Notes under the pieces: model-generated
Database searches by the model: none
Told to the model about the DNA's origin: nothing
Seen by the model: the letters and a program-made list of their open reading frames with translations, nothing else
Part shown: positions 23,296-35,057 of the stretch, piece by piece
How the letters are laid out: every line of letters starts with the position of its first letter
Numbering within the stretch: position 1 is the first letter of the stretch
Program-made: the position numbers and the translations under genes
DNA from: Rhizophagus irregularis
Lineage: Eukaryota > Glomeromycota > Glomeromycetes > Glomerales > Glomeraceae
Length of the DNA stretch: 64,000 nucleotides
NCBI RefSeq assembly: GCF_026210795.1
Contig: NC_089436.1
Coordinates: 2,790,001-2,854,000, forward strand
Reading direction: 5' to 3'

Positions 23296-23577
23296 ATTTA
23301 ATCTTAAACCATATTAATATTCACATTTTTTTGGAATGCTTTTCTTCAACCCAAATTTTTATAACACGCATATTTTTAAAATCTTTATAACTAAATTTAT
23401 TATTATGTGGCGCAGCCTTTTTGAATTTTCTTAGTTACACCGGGATATTTGTTTTAACTATACGAAATAAATTTTACATTCATTTACTTCTGGCGCTGAA
23501 ATCATACTATAAAAGTTTAAATTGAATATTTTGCTCTCTCCTCCCACTGATATTACTGTCCGTCTCTGCCAGAAGTT
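23296..23577. other. AT-rich spacer
   Basis: Nothing recognised between the MITE and the segmental duplication. Confidence 0.35.
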
Positions 23578-24392
23578 GGTGAAGAAAAGTATGATTTTAA
23601 CTTTGAAGCTTTGTAAAGTATTTTTGTTACAAGAAGACTTTAAATATACTCTCTTTATAAATTTTATAAAACATATATTTTTCTCCTTCGTTTGAAGTAG
23701 CTTCTTTCCCTTTATTTTTTAAGCTTATGAAAACATATAAAAGTATATGCTTTTGAGATTTGAAAAAAGATCGACTAGTATACATTAGTTTTGAAATTTG
23801 AACCAGTGAACTTTTCATTTTCTTGCTTGTGTAGGGAAAGACACCAAGCAGACATCTTTTTGACACCTCAAGCTTTTACCTTCGCAGTCTTAACCGGGAT
23901 TTTCTTGGGTTATAACTTATGACTTTTCTCTTTTCTAGTTATTTCTCGCTTTTCTATTTTTTTATATTTTCTTACTTTCTTTTGGGGTAGGCAGTTGGAA
24001 AATTGATTAACATTTGGTGACTTGGTGATTTTTCTATTTTGAGAGAGTCCGGTGATTTAGGGAGTACTGTACCAATGATGATGATGATGATCAGTTTTTA
24101 TATAATAGGATAATAGTTTATAGTTAAATGAATGCAATTTGGATATTTTTCTTTAAACTCCTTTTTGGAATCAGGCTAATTTTAGTTACAGTATAGGAAT
24201 AGTCATATTGGATTGGCGTTAATTTAGATAGTCATTTACATTTTACGTACCAACACTATGCCTTACTAAACTTTAATAAAATTTTACTAATTTCCTTTGA
24301 GTTTTTTATAGTTGTACAAGTTACACATGCATTTTTATTTGCTTAATAAAGCTTCACTTTAAAAAATACTCTGATAAAAACTATTTCCAAGA
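23578..24392 (+). repeat. Inverted segmental duplication, copy B (partner 6524-7245)
   Basis: Aligns with the reverse complement of 6524-7245. It leads directly into the kinase remnant at 24393, as copy A does into the remnant at 6303-6523, so both are copies of the 5' flank plus first exon of one ancestral kinase gene. A (GAT) run near 24076 is private to this copy. Confidence 0.75.
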
Positions 24393-26495
24393 GTGTCAAA
24401 TGAATCGAAAGAAACTGACCCTAAAGAATCAAATATTTATATTGTTTGGTTAGAAAAATCAGTTGCTGATGAACACATCAACTACTATAATTATTCAGAA
24501 TTTAAAAATTTGGAACCGTTAGGAAGTGGTTCATATACTGATGGTTTTTCGCTGTAAAGACTTTCAATACTAATGATAAAATAACGCTAAAAGAAGTTGT
24601 TAATGAAGTATATTATGTATAACAATATAATTTGAACCTTATTAATTCTTATTTTTATTAATCTTCTTGAATTTTTATAGTTTTTATTTATTTATATATT
24701 TATTTACTAAAATTCTTTACTGATAAGATTACAAAAAAAAGTAGTTGTTCGTGAAAATATTTTACGAATCTATGGAATTACAAGAAGTGAAACTGACAAG
24801 TATTAACATAAATATTATTATACTTATACATGATATAATTACTTATTTTCTTTGTGTATTATATTTAGATAAAACATATTCGTTAGTTTTAGAATATGCT
24901 GATAGTAGTACATTAAAAACTTACTTAAGGAAGAAAATTAATGAACTCATTTCAACTAGCTAGTACTATACTTGCCGCCCATTTAAAATCCCCTCCCATC
25001 CCCTCCCATCCCCTCCCCTCCCAGCCCATATCCCATCCCATCCCAAATCCCATCCCTCCCATCCCATCCCAAATCCCAATCCCAAATCCCATCTCATCCC
25101 AAATCCCAAATCCCATCCCAAATCCCAAATACTTGTGTAACATTTCTCCCATTGGCCAATTATCACGTGACGTTACACAAACTCCAAAAAAGGAAATTTT
25201 GCCTCCCGCAAAAAATGGGCGGATTTGGTTTCACAAGTATTCCAAAAAAGGAAATTTCTATGCCGATCACATAATTCCGGCCGTAATATTTTAGTTTTCG
25301 AAGTCTAATGTTAATTCAGGTCAGAATTTAGTTTAAATCCTTATCCTACATACCCCAATTTTTAAGAGATTTACCGATCAGATTTTAATGAAATTTATAT
25401 CATTGGATTTGTCTCGATGCAAGGAATTTAATGGAAGTGAAATTATATTCCCAACATTAATATTGACTAAGTTATTATAAAAAATGTATTTTATAATATA
25501 TATTATTAAATAACATGTATAAAGCAAGCAATAATTGGTTACTTTTAATATAAAAAGTTTTTAAAATATATTTATTCAATTTATTATTTTATATTTTTTA
25601 TTACAATTTAACTTTGAATTAACTTAAACCTATCTATTAATTCATCAAAAAAAGTTTGATTATTTATTTCTAATATATATAATTTGATAGATATTATTAT
25701 TATTGCATAAATATTTAATAAAATAATATTTACAAACCAGGAATTAATTAACTGTTAATCTAAAAAAACAATATCAGCAGATATCATCAAAATTATTAAT
25801 TCAAATAAAATAATCAATATATTACTGAATACTAACTGCTAACATGTTACTTTCAAATAATATATAGTATAAAAATACATTTTTTATAATAAATCAGTCA
25901 ATATTAATTTTAGAAATATGATTTCACTACCATTTAATTCCTTGCATTAAGACGAATCCAAAGATATAAATTTCATTAAAATCTGATCAGTAAATCTCTT
26001 AAAAATTGGGTTTGTAGGATAAGGATTTAAACCTTTATAATTTGTAATTCCGGCCGGAGTTAAAATATAAACTTCGTAAATCTGTTCGGGATCTTAATTT
26101 TGCTCATATTCTGGTAATGGATGCAATGCTGGCCAGAATTATATGATCGGCGTAAAAATTTCCTTTTTTGGAATACTTGTGAAACCAAAATCTCAATTTT
26201 TGCGGGAAGCAAAATTTCCTTTTTTGGGAATTTGTGTAACGTCACGTGATAATTGACCAATGAGATTATTTGGGATAAGGGATGGGATAAGGGATATGGG
26301 ATATGGGTGGGATTGGGATTTGGGATTGGGATGGGATTTTGGCAAATGGGAGGGGATTTTGGCAAAAGGGATGGGATATGGGATGGGATGGGATAGGGGA
26401 TTCTCCCATCCCATTTAATATGGGTGGCAAGTATAGCTAGTACAGTTGCATTTTTATATGAAAATAATATTATCTGTTATTCACCGCGATCTGGT
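24393..26495 (+). pseudogene. Decayed TKL kinase N-lobe, split by a transposon
   Basis: Exon 1 remnant 24393-24608 reads [26 protein letters not shown] and LEPLGSGSY. Bases encoding the end of the glycine loop are missing, and the start ATG is GTG. An exon 2 remnant at about 24728-24805 matches LQKKVVVRENILRIYGITRS. An exon 3 remnant starts near 24870 ([19 protein letters not shown]) and runs into QLAS at 24965, where the 1.47-kb element 24966-26436 is inserted. The reading resumes at 26443 with VAFLYENNI and a shifted HRDL before a donor-like GGTATAG at 26491. Downstream kinase exons and Sel1 repeats are absent. Confidence 0.8.
24966..26436. mobile_element. Long-TIR foldback element with CTAGTA target duplication
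   Basis: The termini CTATACTTGCCGCCCAT and ATGGGTGGCAAGTATAG are inverted copies flanked by CTAGTA (24960-24965 and 26437-26442). The inversion continues for about 500 bp on each side: C-rich ATCCC repeats at left against G-rich GGGAT repeats at right, then GTTACACAA/TTGTGTAAC, CACGTGA/TCACGTG, GGAAATTT/AAATTTCC and the segment around AAGGAATTTAATGG and its complement. Only the central 300-400 bp are unpaired. Small ORFs in the ATCCC repeats are low-complexity and not genes. The superfamily is unclear. Confidence 0.85.
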
Positions 26496-26879
26496 ATAGT
26501 TAACATTTTTAAAAAAATATATTAATTTTTTTTAATGTGCTGAATAAATTTTCTTATTTTAACCTTTTTATATAATTTTTTTTTTTAACCAAATTCAAAA
26601 CATTATTGGCCAAGTTTTAAAAACTAATTATTAAGCGTTAAATGATCGGCAGTTATTTATTGGACAATTAGAACATTTGTCGAATATCATGTGATCGCTG
26701 ATCAACTTTTTTTTGTGCGACATCCATTTTTAATCAACACATCTATTACACAAACTTGTGACCTCCTGCAATGTAATAACGCCCACAAACATAACTTGTG
26801 ACTTAAATAGTTTTTTTATTCATAGAGAAGCCCCAGGTTTACTTTGTAATATTTTGTAAGCAAAAAAAAAAAGTTAAAA
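26496..26879. promoter_or_regulatory. 5' flank of the Sel1-kinase gene
   Basis: No coding sequence. A T-rich tract (about 26578-26588) is followed near the start by CAAAAAAAAAAAAGTTAAAA just before the ATG at 26880, giving an A-rich leader. No TATA box is assigned with confidence. Confidence 0.4.
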
Positions 26880-29800
26880 ATGTCTGAACAAAATGAAACT
26901 GAATTATTTCATCAAAATAAAAAAGAAGCAGAAAATGGTAATAAAGCGGCTATGTATTGGTGGGCTGAATGTTATGATTATGGAGAAGGAACAGAAAAGA
27001 ATTTAGAAAAAGCATTCTATTGGTATCAAAAAGCAGCAGAAAATGGTAATGAAGATGCAATGAATATGTTAGCCAATGGGTATTACAATGGAGAGGGAAC
27101 AGAAAAGAATTTAAAAAAAGCCTTCTATTGGTATCAAAAAGCAGCAGAAAATGGTAATGAAGATGCAATGAATATGTTAGCCAATGGGTATTACAATGGA
27201 AAAGGAACAGAAAAGAATTTAGAAAAAGCCTTCTATTGGTATCAAAAAGCAGCAGAAAATGATAATGATGCAATGAATATGTTAGCCATATGTTATGACA
27301 ATGGAGAAGGAATAGAAAAGAATTTAAAAAAAGCCTTCTATTGGTATCAAAAAGCAGCAGAAAATGGTAATGAAGTTGCAATGAGTAATTTGGCCAATAG
27401 ATATTATTTTGGAGAAGGAATAGAAAAGAATTTAGAAAAAGCCTTCTATTGGTATCAAAAAGCAGCAGAAAATGGTAATGAAGATGCAATGAATAATTTA
27501 GCCAATAGTTATTATAATGGAAAAGGAACAGAAAAGAATTTAGAAAAAACCTTCTATTGGTATCAAAAAGCAGCAGAAAATGATAATGAGATTGCAATGA
27601 ATATGTTAGCCAATGGGTATTACAATGGAGAGGGAACAGAAAAGAATTTAAAAAAAGCCTTCTATTGGTATCAAAAAGCAGCAGAAAATGGTAATGAAGT
27701 TGCAATGAGTAATTTGGCCAATAGATATTATTTTGGAGAAGGAACAGAAAAGAATTTAGAAAAAGCCTTCTATTGGTATCAAAAAGCAGCAGAAAATGAT
27801 AATGAGATTGCAATGAATAATTTAGCCAATAGTTATTACAATGGAGAGGGAACAGAAAAGAATTTAGAAAAAGCCTTCTATTGGTATCAAAAAGCAGCAG
27901 AAAATGGTAATGAAGATGCAATGAATAATTTAGCCAATAGTTATTATAATGGAAAAGGAACAGAAAAGAATTTAGAAAAAACCTTCTATTGGTATCAAAA
28001 AGCAGCAGAAAATGATAATGAGATTGCAATGAATATGTTAGCCAATGGGTATTACAATGGAGAGGGAACAGAAAAGAATTTAAAAAAAGCCTTCTATTGG
28101 TATCAAAAAGCAGCAGAAAATGGTAATGAAGTTGCAATGAGTAATTTGGCCAATAGATATTATTTTGGAGAAGGAACAGAAAAGAATTTAGAAAAAGCCT
28201 TCTATTGGTATCAAAAAGCAGCAGAAAATGATAATGAGATTGCAATGAATAATTTAGCCAATAGTTATTACAATGGAGAGGGAACAGAAAAGAATTTAGA
28301 AAAAGCCTTCTATTGGTATCAAAAAGCAGCAGAAAATGATAATGATGCAATGAATATGTTAGCCAATGGGTATTACAATGGAGAGGGAACAGAAAAGAAT
28401 TTAAAAAAAGCCTTCTATTGGTATCAAAAAGCAGCAGAAAATGATAATGAGATTGCAATGAATATGTTAGCCAATGGGTATTACAATGGAGAGGGAACAG
28501 AAAAGAATTTAAAAAAAGCCTTCTATTGGTATCAAAAAGCAGCAGAAAATGGTAATGAAGTTGCAATGAATAATTTGGCCAATAGATATTATTTTGGAGA
28601 AGGAATAGAAAAGAATTTAGAAAAAGCCTTCTATTGGTATCAAAAAGCAGCAGAAAATGATAATGAGATTGCAATGAATAATTTAGCCATATGTTATGAC
28701 AATGGAGAAGGAATAGAAAAGAATTTAGAAAAAGCCTTCTATTGGTATCAAAAAGCAGCAGAAAATGGTAATGAAGTTGCAATGAATAGTTTAGCCATAT
28801 GTTATGACAATGGAGAAGAAATAGAAAAGAATTTAGAAAAAGCCTTCTATTGGTATCAAAAAGCAGCAGAAAATGATAATGAGATTGCAATGAATATGTT
28901 AGCCAATGGGTATTACAATGAAGAGGGAACAGAAAAGAATTTAAAAAAAGCCTTCTATTGGTATCAAAAAGCAGCAGAAAATGGTAATGAAGTTGCAATG
29001 AGTAATTTGGCCAATAGATATTATTTTGGAGAAGGAACAGAAAAGAATTTAGAAAAAGCCTTCTATTGGTATCAAAAAGCAGCAGAAAATGATAATGAGA
29101 TTGCAATGAATAATTTAGCCAATAGTTATTACAATGGAGAGGGAACAGAAAAGAATTTAAAAAAAGCCTTTTATTGGTATCAAAAAGCAGCAGAAAATGA
29201 TAATGATGCAATGAATATGTTAGCCAATGGGTATTACAATGGAGAGGGAACAGAAAAGAATTTAGAAAAAGCCTTCCATTGGTATCAAAAAGCAGCAGAA
29301 AATGATAATGAGATTGCAATGAATATGTTAGCCAATGGGTATTACAATGGAGAGGGAACAGAAAAGAATTTAAAAAAAGCCTTCTATTGGTATCAAAAAG
29401 CAGCAGAAAATGGTAATGAAGTTGCAATGAATAATTTGGCCAATAGATATTATAATGGAGAAGGAATAGAAAAGAATTTAGAAAAAGCCTTCTATTGGTA
29501 TCAAAAAGCGGCAGAAAATGGTAATGAAGATGCAATGAATAGTTTAGCCATATGTTATGACAATGGAGAAGGAATAGAAAAGAATTTAGAAAAAGCCTTC
29601 TATTGGTATCAAAAAGCAGCAGAAAATGATAATGAGATTGCAATGAATAATTTAGCCATATGTTATTATAATGGAGAAGGAATAGAAAAGAATTTAGAAA
29701 AAGCCTTCTATTGGTATCAAAAAGCAGCAGAAAATGATAATGAGATTGCAATGAATAATTTAGCCATATGTTATTATAATGGAGAAGGAATAGAAAAGAA

Positions 29801-31434
29801 TTTAGAAAAAGCCTTCTATTGGTATCAAAAAGCAGCAGAAAATGGTAATGAAGATGCAATGAATAGTTTAGCCATATGTTATGACAATGGAGAAGGAATA
29901 GAAAAGAATTTAGAAAAAGCCTTCCATTGGTATCAAAAAGCAGCAGAAAATGGAGATAAAGAAGCACAATTTAATTTAGGTGTTTGTTATGAAGAAGGAA
30001 TCAGTATTGAAAAAGATGAAGTTAAAGCCTCTTATTGGTATCAAGAAGCAGCTCAACAAAGATTTAATAATGCACAATATAAACTTGGATTTCTTTATAA
30101 AATTGGCAAAGGAGTAGTAAAAGATTTGGAAAAATCTATCTATTGGTTTAAAAAAGCAGAAGAAAGTACTTTAAATGCAACTGAGTGGATTGAAAATGCA
30201 TTAAAATATGAAAAAGTTAAATTTATATCTTATGAAGAGCTAAAAAATGCAGAACCACTTCATGAAGGAGGATTTGGGCAAATAGAAAAAGCAACTTGGA
30301 CCAAAATTAATAATTATGTTATTTGCAAAAAATTGAAAAATACAAATTATATTAAGAATGATTTGTTGGATGCATTTATTCATGAATTAAAAATGCACCT
30401 GCACCTTAATTATAGCGATAGAATTATACGTTGCTTTGGTATTAGTTTAGGTAATTTGAAATATTTTATATTGCATTTTTTACATTTATTTTACTTTTTT
30501 TTTAATTTCATACAATTTTTTTTTAGATCGAAAAACAAATGAATATCTTCTTATAATGCAATATGCTAATGATGGAGATCTTCAAAGTTATCTTAAAGTA
30601 AATTTCAAGAACTTGACTTGGAATGATAAGAAAAAATTAGCATTTCAAATTGCAGATGGATTGAATTGCTTGCATAATGAAAATATTCTGCACAGAGATC
30701 TTGTAAGTATTAGTATTTATTATTTAATATCATTATAGTACCAAGTAAATAATAGTGTATTTATATAATTTACTTTATTTTAGCATTCTAAGAATATAGT
30801 TATTCATGAAAATAACGCTAAAATTACGGACTTCGGTATTTCAAAAAATCAAAATAATCAAACTTCAACAGCCTATATTGGCAATTTTGGTGTTGTTGCT
30901 TATATGGAACCAAAACGTCTTATAAATCCAAAATTTCCATATACTAAATCTTCAGACATTTATAGCTTCGGTGTATTAATGTGGGAAATTTCTAGTGGAT
31001 GTACTCCATTTAAAGATTGTTATGGAAATGGCCTCGGTATTTCTATTTATAATGGTGCTCGTGAGGATACAATTCCTGGGACTCCTGAAGAATATGAAAT
31101 ACTCTATAAAAATTGTTGGAATAAAGAACCTGAAGAAAGACCAACTATTAATAAAATATTGGATGAATTTAAAACAATGGGTTTAGGAAATATTGTCACA
31201 AGCAATTTAGTTAAAGGTATCATATTTATTTTATTCCTTTATCTTTTATCTATATTGATAATATTGAGAATAAAATGGTATATTTATTATAGATTTAGAT
31301 AATTTAACTTTGGAATCGCAGACCAGTGATCAACTCAATCCAGATTTCTGTAGTAAGTTAATTCTTTACTTATTAAGCTAAGATATTTATATTGAACTAA
31401 TATTTATATTTTATTATATTTAGTTGATGACTGA
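26880..31434 (+). CDS. Sel1-repeat protein kinase: homogenised Sel1 array followed by a TKL kinase domain
   Basis: Five exons (26880-30450, 30527-30702, 30784-31216, 31293-31352, 31424-31434) keep phase and give 1416 residues. Residues from about 45 to 1095 are 29 Sel1-like units of 35-36 residues. The first 27 are nearly identical (AFYWYQKAAEN followed by AMN.LA), and the last two are diverged. The C-terminal kinase runs from about 1120: glycine loop HEGGFGQIEKATW (His1128), ATP lysine about Lys1150 (VICKK), catalytic loop HRDLHSKN with Asp1248 and Asn1253, DFG at 1265, YMEPKRL, DIYSFGVLMWE and CWNKEPEERP. All catalytic residues are present, so activity is expected. The domain order is the reverse of the kinases at 1 and 12139. 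The short last exon adds only IDD. Sel1 arrays act as scaffolds in known proteins. Partner and substrate are unknown. The array should vary in length between strains. Confidence 0.92.
27010..29930 (+). repeat. Coding minisatellite: 27 near-identical 105/108-bp Sel1 units
   Basis: Each unit encodes AFYWYQKAAEN, a GNE or DNE variant, AM, a variable LANGYYNGEG-type stretch and TEKNLEK or IEKNLKK. Most units are 108 bp and three are 105 bp, all in frame. Variants recur in a higher-order pattern: four units at about 27454-27885 are repeated exactly 432 bp further on. Near-identity at synonymous positions points to recent unequal exchange or gene conversion. The periodic absence of stops also leaves a 1005-codon open frame on the opposite strand, which is a by-product. 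Confidence 0.95.
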
Positions 31435-32275
31435 AACAATATATAATCTAAAGATTTGAATGATTGTATAATTAAAGATATAAATAATTAGGTATTTATA
31501 GTAACATACGTATATAATGAAAAATTAATTTTGCAAATTAATTATGTGAAATCAATTTTATTTATTTAATTATTTAGATATTAAAAAAAATGAAATTAAC
31601 TAATTATTAAAAGATTCATAGTTTTGACATGATAAATTTGTTTTTTTATTTTATTCTTTTTAGATTTATTTAAATGGCTAGAGTATTAAAGTATTTACAA
31701 ATTTCTTAGTTTGTAATTTAAATAATTCTTTTTTTTTATAGCTTATTCGAATATCAAATATTTATATTCACTTTTACTATTTTACTTAGAATTATTTAAA
31801 CACTGAGACTAGAGCAGTAAATATTTTACAAAGTTTCTAAGTATGTAATTAAAATAAATCTTTTTTTCTATAACTCTTCCAATTATTAAATTTAAGTCAT
31901 CAAATAATAATATTAAGTATATAAAATCATTACCAATGTATGAAATTAAATTAAATGTAAAATTTTTTATAGCTGATCGTATTTAATTTATATTGTTAAC
32001 TTTTATTTTTAAATATTTTTCTGATGCATTAATCAAAGTCTGCTAACTATATTCTATTTTGATGCATAAGGACATTTGTGCATGTTGAAATGAATATACA
32101 GTATATACAGTATTAATTTATTGCTTAAAAAAACAAAATGTACAATAATTATTATGTTATCAAATCACAATAAATAATTCTCTCATTACACAAACATTTT
32201 ACAGCACTTGTAAGTTGGGCACTAATTTATATTTATTGTTCCATTCAAGTTTATTAAATTTTTTTTTTAAAGTAG
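31435..32275. other. AT-rich intergenic region with a two-copy tandem repeat
   Basis: 31662-31770 and 31788-31895 are two diverged copies of a unit of about 126 bp (shared ATTATTTAAA, TTTACAAA, TTTCTAAGT-type motifs and a TCTTTTTTT..TATA tail). No gene recognised. Confidence 0.45.
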
Positions 32276-32276
32276 G

Positions 32277-32690
32277 ATTGTAATGATCCTACTCCGTAAA
32301 TAATAAATATTTGTTTTCCATTTTTGAAATCCATAAAATCAGATGCTTGCATGGAATCAATATCACATTGTATTTCTAAATATATTTTATCCCGTTAATA
32401 ATTTCATTAATAATTAAATTAAATGGATATTTTAAAACCATAACAGTATCAGAATCTTTATGATTTGCATGAATAACATTTCTAAAAGGCCTATTACTTA
32501 TTTTTCTTTATTACATAATCATAATATTTAATGTAATTACCTGATATTGCTATTTATAACCAATCAATGTAAAGGTCCATTTGTTCTTCAGTTGGAATTG
32601 ATATTTTGCATGCATCAAACCTTTGATGATAAAATATTGTTTTACTGTTATCAACCAGAAAGTATATAATGTAATATTTAATTACACATT
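32277..32690 (-). pseudogene. Decayed gene of unknown family
   Basis: On the minus strand a coding-like frame reads IYFLVDNSKTIFYHQRF, then CKISIPTEEQMDLYIDWL, an in-frame TAA, IAIS and a good donor G|GTAATT at about 32539. After a candidate intron ending AATAG it continues RPFRNVIHANHKDSDTVMV, LKYPFNLIINE, and, after a frameshift, DKIYLEIQCDIDSMQASDF and MDFKNGKQIFIIYG. Residue composition and conserved-looking phrases are unlike random AT-rich sequence, so I read it as a gene relic. I do not recognise the family. Alternative: chance frames. Confidence 0.45.
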
Positions 32691-34875
32691 CTTTTACTTA
32701 ACTCCATGTTTTTTACAAGATAACCATGTTACAATTGTTACATGTTACCAATACTGCTCATCAAAAAATGTATTAAAGGATTAACAAACTGCAGAAACTC
32801 TGCACATGATTTCTACACAATAGCAAAAAGTATCTTCAGATTAGAAAAAGGATCCATGCAATTTAAACTTTCAGAAGTTCCTTTCTCGTAATGAAAATAC
32901 TATAAAAAAATCTAGAATGTTTGTCAACGTCAAAAAATTTGCAGAAATAACGAAGACCCTAAACATCTATCAAGCAAAAATTAAAATTAGAGACTTTTCA
33001 TCTTCATAGAAGTTTGTACCATTAAATAACTTTCTTCAATCGTTTGTAAATTGTGATGTATTAATTCGAGATTTAAGACACATAAACGGTTTTTTCTTTG
33101 ATGTTGCTAAACGTGAATTCCAAATTTCAATTCGTTTCTAAATCGATTATGTCATTATTACTTCGTTCTATACGTTTCGTCTTATTACCACTGGAACACA
33201 CTCGAGAGATTTGATAAATTTTTTAACTTTATGTACTTAATAAATATATATTAAATGTGCGATGAAACGTCCCTTATAATTATTAATCGATGAAATCATA
33301 AAAATCATCTTAAAATCATCAAACAATCGTGATTAGATATAATAACTAACGATGAATGATACGTAACATTCGGAGAAAATCCATATTGGAAAAAAAAATA
33401 AAAAATAAAAAAAGTATATATAAATAAGGAATGAGTATGATTTAGTATGATAAAGATATTTTTTAACATACTTTAAAATATATTTTAATTAAAAGTTTAA
33501 TTAATTAAACAGTCGGTTGCGCTTACTCCATGCCCGCTATTTATTAAAATAGAATCATTTATTCATGATGTGATCGATTATGTTATTTTTTAACGACCGT
33601 TGTACATTATTTTTTCACAATTTTTACTTAATAAAGGAAAGTGTTTAGAAATGTTGATTTTTGGCTTTTCAAAATATTAATAAAATAAGTTCAATATAAT
33701 TAATTAGTTATTATTTTTTTTTAACCGCAGTACATTTATAAGTTTATTAAAAATGATAAACTACCTATATTCTACTCTAACATTATTAACTTACTTATAA
33801 ACCACTCGTCATTCTTGTAATAGAACCCCACGTGTACGCTAAGTATGAAACGAGCATTCTTAGCAAAATCGCCCTACAGTCTGCGCCTGGTAGACCAAGA
33901 GACCCACTAATTAATTATTTTAGTTTCCAATTTTTAACAAGATTCGATACTATATAAATATAGAATAAAATATATCGAGAATAAAGAAAAATACTAATCT
34001 AATATCACTAATAAAATAACAAAAATAATGAAACATAAAAACAATAAAAAGAAATTATTAGAAACCATTCTTTATAGAGAAAAACTCAGTAAAGGTCATT
34101 TAATTTAACTAAGAAAATCATGTAAAAAAAATAAAAATGAGTTGTCATTCATAATCGGAACTTTTATAACTTTTATTGTCAAATTAATAAAAAAAAAAAT
34201 TACAAATTTACTTATTTTATTTTACCGAAAAAAAGATTTAATAATTAGCCTCTTAGTCCTTAGAGAAAATTCCAGAATTCAGAATTTTCCATATCATAAA
34301 AAAAAATTCCGCGAAGCTGTATTATAGATGTTATTATTTGAGTGCACTTGGGAAATAGGTTGGTTAGTATCGAAGGATTGTTGTTGAATATTATTTTGTT
34401 GATAAACGATAGTGAATCTGTTGTTGAATTAGAGATTGTACATTATGATGATGCAGCAAAAGGTAATCTGGAATACGATTAGGGAACTATTTCCAGTTTG
34501 ATATTACCTCTGTTTTTAGAAAAAGAATTGTTTCCGGGATTACGAAATGTGAAATGATGTAAATTAATTTGTGAAAAAGCGAAATCATTAATTATAATTT
34601 TTTAGTAAATTTACTCCTTTTTTTACAAGTCTTTTAGTCCCCGATTTTAACAATTACTCATCCTTTTTGAACATCTTTTTTTTTCTTTGAAGAAAGATTT
34701 TTTAAAAAAATTCAAATAACTCAATTATATATGAAGAAAAAAAATAAAATATATATATACTAATATACAGTGTATAAATTACATGGTTTAAGATTATTTT
34801 TTTTTTCGTTGCGCAAACGCAATCTTTTTACTGAACGGTAAAGACTAAAGAGTAAAATATTTTATAAAATTTCTA
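32691..34875. other. Gene-poor AT-rich region
   Basis: No supported gene. A short open stretch at about 33041-33142 (FLQSFVNCDVLIRDLRHING) could be another relic but has no start or homologue that I recognise. The small ORF at 34142-34327 is compositionally AT-driven. No tRNA-like cloverleaf was seen. Confidence 0.35.
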
Positions 34876-35057
34876 CACAGTGAAATTCGGTATAATGGAA
34901 CCATCCGTTCCATTAGTAAAATTTGTCAAAAATCCGTTATATCAAGAATTCCGATATATAAATTAACTATACGTTATGATAATCCCCAATTCCGATATAT
35001 TAAGATTTTACTTATGATCCGTTACATCGAGGTTCCGGTATATTGAATTTCACTGTG
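34876..35057. mobile_element. MITE with CACAGTGAAATTC inverted termini (Tc1/pogo-like)
   Basis: The left end CACAGTGAAATTC and the right end GAATTTCACTGTG are perfect inverted copies. Next to them lie GGTATAATGGAACC at left and GGTTCCGGTATATT at right, also inverted with mismatches. The CAGTG start and the GGTATA..GAACC body resemble pogo/Tigger-type termini. Expected TA flanks are not clean, so superfamily is tentative. 182 bp, no ORF. Confidence 0.75.

Noticed and set aside
24941-25294. Proline-rich ORF (IPSHP/NPIP repeats)
   Set aside because: It lies within the ATCCC array of a foldback element. Frames are open only because the repeat lacks stops.
26193-26414. Minus-strand proline-rich ORF
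   Set aside because: Same repeat as at 24966-25130 in the opposite arm of the element.
26950-29967. 1005-codon open frame on the minus strand across the Sel1 array
   Set aside because: It is a by-product of a stop-free 36-codon repeat. It has no start context, promoter or domain, and its Leu/Phe/His-rich repeats mirror the real coding strand.
33880-33920. GC-richer stretch considered as a possible tRNA
   Set aside because: No cloverleaf, T-loop GTTCGA motif or A/B box spacing could be drawn.
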